A stretch of 36,573 nt of DNA, from the NCBI GenBank assembly GCA_031275175.1, contig JAISPD010000033.1, forward strand, positions 1-36,573, read 5' to 3'. The notes beneath the pieces were generated by a model. That model saw only the letters and a program-made list of their open reading frames with translations, was not told the DNA's origin and did not search any database. Both the position numbers and the translations under genes were made by a program. Below are positions 30,822 through 36,573 of the stretch, piece by piece; the first letter of the stretch is position 1; every line of letters begins with the position of its first letter. This DNA comes from Mycoplasmataceae bacterium. GTDB taxonomy: Bacteria; Bacillota_I; Bacilli_A; Mycoplasmatales; Mycoplasmoidaceae.

Positions 30822-31157
30822 ATGATTGATACTAAAAACATAGTTAACGGTAAAGTAATTCGAATTATGCCTACATTTGCGATCATACTTTTTGATCAGC
30901 ATTTAGGGATTTGTCATATTTCTGAAATTAGCGATTATCACGTAAACGACATAAAAAGTTACCTATTACTTGAACAAACTTATTCATTTTTATTAATTGA
31001 TGTTGATGCTAAAAACGACAAATACCGTTTATCTTTTAAACGTATTCGTCCAAAATTATTAAAACATCATCGTGAAATTATTCCTTCAGTCTCTGGTTTT
31101 AAACAACTTTACGATCAAACTTTAAAAATCCTTAATGAGGAATCCTTCCGCTCTTAG
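30822..31157 (+). CDS. Single S1-domain RNA-binding protein
   Basis: A 111-residue protein with one S1 OB domain at residues 6-70: GKVIRIMPTFAIILFDQHLGICHISEISD, then SFLLIDVDAKNDKYRLSFK (fragments VDAKNDKYRLSFKR are the hallmark end). It resembles the YugI/CvfD family of small S1 proteins, which bind RNA or ribosomes in Firmicutes. AAAGGTGG is its ribosome binding site. Its last ten bases, including the TAG stop, are the first ten bases of tRNA-Arg, so the coding message contains the tRNA start and is cut when the tRNA is processed. Confidence 0.85.
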   Translation: MIDTKNIVNGKVIRIMPTFAIILFDQHLGICHISEISDYHVNDIKSYLLLEQTYSFLLIDVDAKNDKYRLSFKRIRPKLLKHHREIIPSVSGFKQLYDQTLKILNEESFRS

Positions 31158-31224
31158 CTCAATTGAATAGAGCATCTGACTTCGGATCAGAAGGTTAGGG
31201 GTTTAACTCCCTTAGAGCGGGCCA
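31148..31224 (+). tRNA. tRNA-Arg (anticodon UCG), CCA encoded
   Basis: Full cloverleaf: acceptor CCGCTCT with AGAGCGG, G discriminator, encoded CCA; D-stem GCTC/GAGC; anticodon stem TCTGA/TCAGA with loop CTTCGGA; T-stem AGGGG/CCCTT with loop TTTAACT. The anticodon TCG reads CGA and, if unmodified, possibly all CGN. In the D-loop the second G of GG is A, and C56 of the T-loop is T. It is co-transcribed with the S1-domain gene. Confidence 0.95.
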
Positions 31225-31227
31225 AAT

Positions 31228-31257
31228 AAAAAGCAACCAAAGATTTGGTTGCTTTTT
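31228..31257 (+). terminator. Intrinsic terminator after tRNA-Arg
   Basis: AAAAAGCAACCAA, loop AGAT, TTGGTTGCTTTTT forms a perfect 13-bp stem with a U-tract at its 3' side. It sits three bases after the tRNA. The mirror-image A-tract means it can also work on the opposite strand for the convergent membrane-protein gene. Confidence 0.92.
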
Positions 31258-31270
31258 AAATGAAAGGGGG

Positions 31271-31519
31271 TTATTGTTGCGTTGATACTTTACGATATTT
31301 GTGTCTAAAAATGCTACCGACGATTATAAAAATAACCCCTTCAATTAAAAAAGCGGAAATGCCAAATCACAACAAAATAGTACCAATAATATAGCGATTA
31401 TCTTCATCGATATGTAAGGTTCAAGTATATGCCACAATAATTCCGATTACAGAAATCAAAGTACCAATAGTTGTAAGCACTATGCCAGCGATTTGCATGC
31501 GAAGTGGTCAACGTTTCAT
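31271..31519 (-). CDS. Small two-helix membrane protein
   Basis: An 82-residue protein read through three UGA-Trp codons, which hide it from a standard-code scan. It has two membrane segments (about residues 9-31 and 45-69) joined by a short acidic loop HIDEDNR, and a basic tail FRHKYRKVSTQQ, so both ends are likely cytoplasmic. It begins seven bases after rpsD in the same direction, so it is co-transcribed with it. The bidirectional hairpin at 31228-31257 follows its stop. I do not recognise a family. Confidence 0.65.
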
Positions 31520-31526
31520 GATATCG

Positions 31527-32135
31527 TTATTTTACTAATCTATTGTATCATTCAACTACGTAGGTTTCGTTAATTTCTTGATTCAATTCATTACGTTCAG
31601 GATAACGTAGATATTCGCCTGACATGGTTGCATTATCAGTTTTTACAAAAGGTAATGTGCCAACTTTTTCTTCCCGCGCAATTAAAGGTATTTTTTTTGA
31701 TTTTTCTTTAATAGAAACAATTGCTTTTGGTTGAATAATTGCACTAGGAATATCTAATTTTTTACCATTAACCAATACATGGCCATGATTAACTAATTGT
31801 CGAGCACTACGTCTAGTTGGTGCAAAACCCATGCGGTAGACTAAATTATCCAATCGTGATTCTAAGACAATCAATAAGTTTAAAGCATTGGAGCCTTTCA
31901 TTTTTTTAGCCACTGTAAATAAACGTCGTAATTGACGATCATTTACACCGTATAGATACGCAATTTTTTGTTTTTCGGCTAATTGTTCACCATAGCCACT
32001 TAATTTTTTATTACTCTGACCGTGTTGTCCGGGTGCATAAGTACGCTTTTTACCTTTTAAAAATTCTTTATTATTTTCTAAAATTGAAAATCCTAATCTG
32101 CGAGATTTACGATTAATACTTCCAGTGTATCGCAT
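31527..32135 (-). CDS. rpsD: 30S ribosomal protein S4
   Basis: S4 is a primary 16S rRNA-binding protein that nucleates 30S assembly. The 202 residues start MRYTGSINRKSRRLGFSI and contain KRTYAPGQHGQ, YGVNDRQLRRLF, LESRLDNLVYRMGFAPTRRS and the S4 RNA-binding domain ARQLVNHGHVLVNG. A UGA near the end is Trp: the protein continues VVEWYNRLVK, matching the usual VEFYSR end. A standard-code reading stops too early. The start at 32135 has AAGGAG eight bases upstream. It lies alone in its transcription unit after ftsZ with a leader of about 150 bases. Confidence 0.96.
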
Positions 32136-32298
32136 TTTTTTGCTCCTTAAAATTATTAACACAAGAGTATTGAATGATTCTTAATTTATTATCTAGTACT
32201 AATAGGTTCGGTTAAAACAGCCTAACTTACTTCTAAAACTTTGTTACTAGCTATTGATAAATTAATATCACTTATGCTGCTGTGTAAAACCAATTATA
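32136..32298 (-). promoter_or_regulatory. rpsD promoter and long structured leader
   Basis: On the minus strand a perfect TATAAT lies at 32293-32298, about 150 bases ahead of the rpsD ATG, giving a long untranslated leader in a genome of very short ones. CTAGTA and TACTAG (32245-32250 and 32193-32198) can form a 6-bp helix that encloses a smaller TAGG/CCTA pair (32203-32206 and 32221-32224). This could be an S4 autoregulatory site, but the structure is my inference. No gene is seen in it. Confidence 0.45.
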
Positions 32299-32311
32299 TC
32301 GTTTATTTAAA

Positions 32312-33685
32312 TTAGTTATATTTTTTAGTGAATTTAGCTGTTTGATTATTAGGGTTTAACACATCATTAATTACTTGGGTAGTTAAACTATCAATTCGAT
32401 TATTGCTAGAAGTTGCTTCATCAATTAAAATTTCTTCAGTGGCTAATTTAATATTTTCATGTTTTACACCACTAGTTTTATTTTCAATTTCATTCATTGA
32501 TTCATCTAAGTTAATGAATGCTTCATTTGTAAAAATTTCATTAATGTCACCGCTAACATTTTCATTATGTTTTAAAGCATTAGAAGGAATTTCGTTAACA
32601 ATACATTCTTGTTCGTTTGCCGACATTAGAAATGATGCCTTTATTCCATCGACATTTGTGTAATCAATTCCATAAATTAATGATGGTGATTGATCTGATG
32701 TTATGTCTTTAAATATGTTTCTTAGATCATGAGTTACTGATGAAGGCACATTTGTGTTTATATTTAAATTCATTAATAATTTACAATTTTCTGTTTGTAA
32801 ATTCATATCACAGTAACTTGCCTTAATGTTATGATTGATAATCTCTTTTAATGCATCAAAACTGTAATTTTCTTTAAGTTCAAAATTACCAGACATAAAA
32901 GTTTTGTTATTTTTAAAGAAATTAGTCACATCGGCAAAGTCAAGATTAATATTTGAAGCACTATCAATCATATTTACAATGTTACCAACCACATTAGTAA
33001 CTTCACTATTTGCATGTTCTAAAGCTAATGTAAAGGAAATTGAACGGTCATTTAAAATAATTTTGTCATTGCTGATTTTGGTAATTGCATCGACTTCATT
33101 TTTTAAAATATTAAAACTATTTAATGCATTTTCATAAACTTGACGTCCTTCAGCATTAACTGAAGGAAAATTAATAATTGCTACTGTTAAGATTCCTAAA
33201 CTGCGAGCAATTTTTGCAATTTCTGGTGATGCCCCACTACCTGTACCTTTGCCTAGACCAGCAATGATGAACAAAATATCTGTATTTTCTAATACATTAT
33301 GGATATCATTGATGGATTCTTCCACAGATAATTTACCAATAATCGGATCACCTCCGCTTCCTGAACCGCGCAATGCTTTTTTCCCTAACAAATAAACATT
33401 AGTTAATCCTTGGATGCGTTTTAAAGCTTTATAGTCTGTATTTAACGCATAAAGATTTACGTTGTTTGCTCAAGTACGTGCACTAATCATGTAATCAATC
33501 ACATTGCAACCAGCACCACCAATGCCAAAAATTTTTATACGAAAACGACCTAATGTTTCATTTTCATCATCCAAATTACTTAGTAAGTTATTAGTTCGTT
33601 CATTGACATTAATTTGTTTATCAAAAATTGCAGATTTTTCATCTACTTTAATTTCACCAATAATTTCTTTTAAAATATCTGCCAT
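32312..33685 (-). CDS. ftsZ: Cell division protein FtsZ, divergent
   Basis: FtsZ is the tubulin-like GTPase of the division ring. The 457 residues show GIGGAGCNVI at about 54-63, NTDYKAL, the tubulin signature as GLGKGTGSGASP (Lys146 replaces a Gly of GGGTGTG), and the synergy-loop NLDFADV. GTP-binding Gly residues are otherwise kept. There is an N-terminal extension of about 35 acidic residues before the first glycine loop, and a long variable C-terminus ending TKKYN without the usual C-terminal peptide. UGA gives Trp at ARTWANN. GGGAGA precedes the start, two bases after the ftsA-like stop. Confidence 0.92.
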
Positions 33686-33687
33686 TA

Positions 33688-34956
33688 CTATTCTCCCAAC
33701 TTAGCAGCTCAACGAGTTGAAATAATCCCTAACCTAGTTCACAAATTTTGTTTAAGTTGATAATTTTCTGCTTTATCTGAAATAAATGGATCGATGCTAT
33801 ATATGTAACTATTATTAGCACTTTGTAAATTATGAACGTATGTTGTAGCTAGTAACATGTCGTTGACAGCATAATCTTCTAAACCGACAATCGTATTAGT
33901 TAACATTTCAATTGGTAAATTTTCTAAAATTGAATGTGGGCAAACGTCTTTAAAAACTAATTGCAATGATTCAATAACATTCAAATAAATTTTATTGAAA
34001 TTAGCATGACATTTAATTTGCAATTCACTTAATGCTGAACTAATATCTTTGAACAATTTATTGGTAATTATTTTTAATGCAATTACAAAAGATTGTGTGT
34101 CGGCGTCTTGTATTGTAAGGAATTCATTACCGTGTTTATACAATAAAACAGTATTGGGATTTACATTTTTAATGGTGTTTAATGCGTTGATTGTTGGTAG
34201 AATATCAGTTTTTTCATTAACTCCAAATATTTTCTTAACTTCATCATAATACCAACGACTACCTTTATTTAAAGTTGTAATAGATTTAATGTCACCTGCT
34301 TTGTTATAGAGATTAATAATGGTTGAAGTCGTTTTGATATCAACTACTACAGCGTCACTTCCGTTATTAATGGCACAAACTCCTAAACATAAACTATTGC
34401 AAGTAATTTCTAAAACATTCCCACCAATTTCTTTTAGTAAATCTACAAATTGATCAACAATTCGTCTTTCAGAGACGATCCCTACATAATCAAAGCTAAT
34501 TTTTTTACCATGTGAACCTTTAGGAAAATTAGGAAAACTTTGCCCATCCAAATATCAAGTTGTTGGGTAAATACGTAATGTATATTGTTTCTCATCTCGC
34601 TTAGAGACGGTTAATTTATTTACATAATTTCGTTCGTGTTTTTCAGAAAGTGTTTCAAAAACTAAAGATTCTGGATAATGTCCTTGAATTGACTTAATTG
34701 GTAAGCATGAAATATTGACGATGTAACGCCTAATATTGATACCTAAAAAATTGTCAGCATTACGGATTAATATTTTCAATTTATCCAACAAGTGTTCATA
34801 GTTAATAAAAATGACATTTTCATCTAAATAATCGTGCTCAAAATTATTGAAATACAGATAATTTACTTTACCATTAGGAGCATTTTCGACTACTAATAGA
34901 TTAATCTTATTACGTTCAAATGAAATTACAGCATACACATTTTTTAGGTTATACAT
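33688..34956 (-). CDS. FtsA-like actin-family protein
   Basis: The 422-residue protein occupies the slot between rsmH and ftsZ. It reads like a divergent FtsA: an N-terminal strand pair VYAVISFERNKINLLVVE, a middle IRRYIVNISCLPIKSI where FtsA has the SHS2 (1C) domain, a phosphate-binding strand DAVVVDIKTTSTIINLYN with a following TTLNKGSRWYYDEVKK, and a helix-rich end. It tethers FtsZ to the membrane in other bacteria. The end RLGIISTRWAAKLGE is basic and amphipathic, like the membrane-targeting helix of FtsA. Two UGA codons near the end give Trp. AAGGAG is 11 bases before the ATG. Homology is distant, so function is an inference from fold and place. Confidence 0.65.
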
Positions 34957-35018
34957 CGTTAGTTTTCTCCTTCATTTTGACTGGTGATTTTGATATCTTT
35001 ATATTTCATTGCATTCAC

Positions 35019-35951
35019 CTATTTTCTTTCAATCGCCCTTAATTTTGCAGATCGTGCACGGTGATTAATCGTTACTTCTTCTTGATTAGCAATGATTGGA
35101 TGTTTTGTTATGAGAAGGTAATCAATCTGTTCTGAAAGCACAGGTACTTCTTTTGGTATTCGCATGGTAGTTTTTTTAATAAAGGCTTGTTTTACAATAC
35201 GATCTTCGAGTGAATGGAAAGTAATAATCACAAGTCGCCCATACTTATTTAATAAACCAAAAGCTTTTGATAAAAATAGTTTAAGTTTATTTAGTTCATC
35301 ATTAACCGCGATACGTATGGCTTGGAAGTAATTGCGTGCTGGGTGTTTTTTAATATGTAATTGTTTTGGTGGCAAAGCGCTTTTAATAATTTCAACTAGT
35401 TGAGTGGTGGTGTTAATTTCATGTTTTTTACGAAAATTAATAATAGCATCTGTTACTTTTTTACACTTGCGAATTTCTCCATAGTATTTGAAAATAAAGT
35501 TCAATTGTTTTGCATCATACTTGTTAAGTATTAATCACGCATCTAATTTTTGATTTTGATTCATACGCATGTCTAATTTACCTTCATGATGATAACTAAA
35601 ACCACGTTTGGGATCATCAAACATTGGACTAGAAACACCCAAGTCTAACAAGATACCATCAACTTTTTTTATTTTCAAATCATCAAGTACATGTTGTATA
35701 CTGATGAAGTCATCATGGATTATTTTTACTCTTTGATCACCAGCGAATAATTGTTTAATACTTTGAATACTATTTTTATCTTGGTCAATACAAATTAGTT
35801 TACCTTCGCTGCCAAGTTTATTTAATAAAGCTTGACTATGTCCTCCTAATCCTGCGGTGCAATCAACATAAATGCCATTAGGTTGAATCTGCATTGCAGC
35901 AACGACTTCATTTAATAATACTGGGATATGTTGATTATTTCTTCTGTTCAT
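35019..35951 (-). CDS. rsmH: 16S rRNA (cytosine1402-N4)-methyltransferase RsmH
   Basis: RsmH (MraW) methylates C1402 of 16S rRNA in the decoding site. The 310 residues include HIPVLLNEVV, the SAM-binding DCTAGLGGHSQALL, ILLDLGVSSPMFDDPKRGFS, KLDMRMN, and VIITFHSLEDRIVK, all diagnostic of the family. UGA gives Trp in LDAWLIL. The start at 35951 overlaps the mraZ end by 17 bases, so translation is coupled. It leads into the ftsA-like and ftsZ genes after 62 bases. Confidence 0.97.
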
Positions 35952-36369
35952 CTAAGCGCTCCGCAATCGACTCGTATAGGGGGATTGTTAATTTTTGAAA
36001 TTTCTGATATTTAGTTTTATCTCAAATTTCGATTTTATTACCGACACCAATAATTACCACGTCTTTTACAATTCCAGCAGCGGATATTAGTTCGTTAGGG
36101 AATAAAATTCGTTTAGCACTATCGATTTCAACATCATGAGAGTTGGCGAAATAAATACGTGCCGCATTTCGACTATCACGTTTATTTTCAGAATATTGAT
36201 TCAAATATTCATAGCGTTTATTAAAGTCTTCTGGTGTTCTAATTTCTAAACAACCGTCAAACCCTTTGCTCAAAAAGATTTTTTTAGGAAGGCGAGCGAT
36301 AAACTTAGTCGGTAAAACCAACCTATTCTTATCGTCAAGTGTATGTTTATATGTTCCTAAAAAAATCAT
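35935..36369 (-). CDS. mraZ: Transcriptional regulator MraZ
   Basis: MraZ is a double AbrB-like DNA-binding protein that controls the division gene cluster. The 144 residues carry two copies of the DxxxR motif, DDKNRLVLPTKF and DSAKRILFPNEL, one in each half. A UGA-Trp codon (EIWDKT) extends it by about 29 residues past the standard-code stop. The ATG at 36369 follows two repeats of its probable binding box. It is the first gene of mraZ-rsmH-ftsA-like-ftsZ. Confidence 0.95.
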
Positions 36370-36372
36370 TTT

Positions 36373-36389
36373 CCACTTTCTCCCACTTT
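36373..36389 (-). promoter_or_regulatory. MraZ operator repeats
   Basis: Reading the minus strand, AAAGTGG occurs twice (36383-36389 and 36373-36379) with exactly 10-base periodicity, immediately before the mraZ ATG. A third, degraded unit may follow upstream (GTGTAAG at 36390-36396). This matches the AAAGTG[T/G] boxes bound by mollicute MraZ. A possible -10 TATGAT lies at 36401-36406 on the minus strand. Confidence 0.8.
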
Positions 36390-36481
36390 CTTACACAATA
36401 ATCATATCATATATATTCGTTAATAAATTATTTTTAATAAATTTTATTAATTAGTGGATTAAAAATTAATTAAGTGACAAA

Positions 36482-36571
36482 TTAGTTTATGTGTTTTTCT
36501 AAATAACTGTAATCGTATTTATAGACATTTCTTTTGAATTCGTCCCATCTTTCTATCGGTGTTTTAATAAA
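36482..36571 (-). CDS. C-terminal fragment of an unidentified protein
   Basis: An open frame enters from the right edge on the minus strand and ends at TAA (36482-36484). The 29 residues include TPIERWDEFKRNVYKYDY and end LEKHIN. It is charged and aromatic-rich. Its only Trp codon is UGG. I do not recognise it. About 110 bases separate it from the mraZ start. Confidence 0.4.
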   Translation of the reverse strand, partial: FIKTPIERWDEFKRNVYKYDYSYLEKHIN

Positions 36572-36573
36572 TT

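Noticed and set aside
32197-32206. TACTAATAGG, a string seen near the 3' end of 23S rRNA
   Set aside because: Only about ten bases match and no flanking rRNA helices are present; likely chance.
34959-35009. 16-codon frame (MKYKDIKI...) between rsmH and the ftsA-like gene, in the place of ftsL
   Set aside because: Too short to hold a membrane helix, and its end is the ribosome binding site of the next gene; no evidence it is an FtsL remnant.

Overview
The window is AT-rich DNA that must be read with genetic code 4 (UGA = Trp). About twenty genes contain in-frame UGA codons at positions where a conserved Trp or aromatic residue is expected (thrS, rpsD, ftsZ, clpB, eno, pyk). With compact operons, no tRNA-Trp-type recoding problem, and gene neighbourhoods such as mraZ-rsmH-ftsA-like-ftsZ, NAD kinase next to an EIIB-like gene, and pfkA-pyk, this is a wall-less mollicute. 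The MEP isoprenoid genes ispD and ispF point to the Mycoplasmoides/Malacoplasma/Ureaplasma side (M. penetrans is known to carry MEP genes). The exact species cannot be told from this window.

Layout: 1-92 tail of an unknown gene. 149-3272 is a + strand run: efp, an Asp23/Gls24 gene, nusB, a membrane protein, mtaB. 3265-5619 (-) is a 784-residue surface protein with an N-terminal export segment and a C-terminal membrane anchor. 5836-9703 is a glycolytic operon eno-pfkA-pyk, followed by tRNA-Gly(CCC). 9933-12065 (-) is clpB behind a CIRCE operator. 12246-15443 (+) holds alanine dehydrogenase, ispF, folD and ispD. 15436-17330 (-) holds a fused DhaL-DhaM protein and an alpha/beta hydrolase. 17544-18101 is tsaC. 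18155-23671 (+) is a complete BMP-type nucleoside ABC transporter (binding protein, double ATPase, two permeases). 23681-26949 (-) holds two small OB-fold proteins, thrS and a degenerate Cof-type HAD protein. 26998-30138 contains degV, an EIIB-like protein without its cysteine, NAD kinase and trpS. 30333-31224 holds rpsU, a NifU-like gene, an S1-domain gene and tRNA-Arg(UCG). 31271-36369 (-) holds mraZ, rsmH, an ftsA-like gene, ftsZ, rpsD and a small membrane protein. 36482-36571 is the tail of another unknown gene. No stretch over 300 bases lacks a gene, and I see no insertion sequence, prophage or CRISPR array.

How it fits together: the metabolic genes describe a fermenting parasite. Lower glycolysis makes pyruvate; alanine dehydrogenase could reduce pyruvate to alanine and recycle NADH; a PTS-type dihydroxyacetone kinase fragment hints at triose entry through phosphoenolpyruvate; nucleosides are imported; isoprenoids are made by the MEP route. 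TsaC and MtaB are two steps of the same tRNA position-37 modification (t6A to ms2t6A).

The most unusual features are the DhaL-DhaM fusion without DhaK nearby, a set of proteins that keep a fold but have lost catalytic residues (ThrRS editing site, HAD protein, EIIB-like protein), promoters with TATAAT exactly seven bases before the start codon, a palindromic -10 shared by two divergent genes, and five convergent gene pairs that overlap or abut with no space for a terminator.
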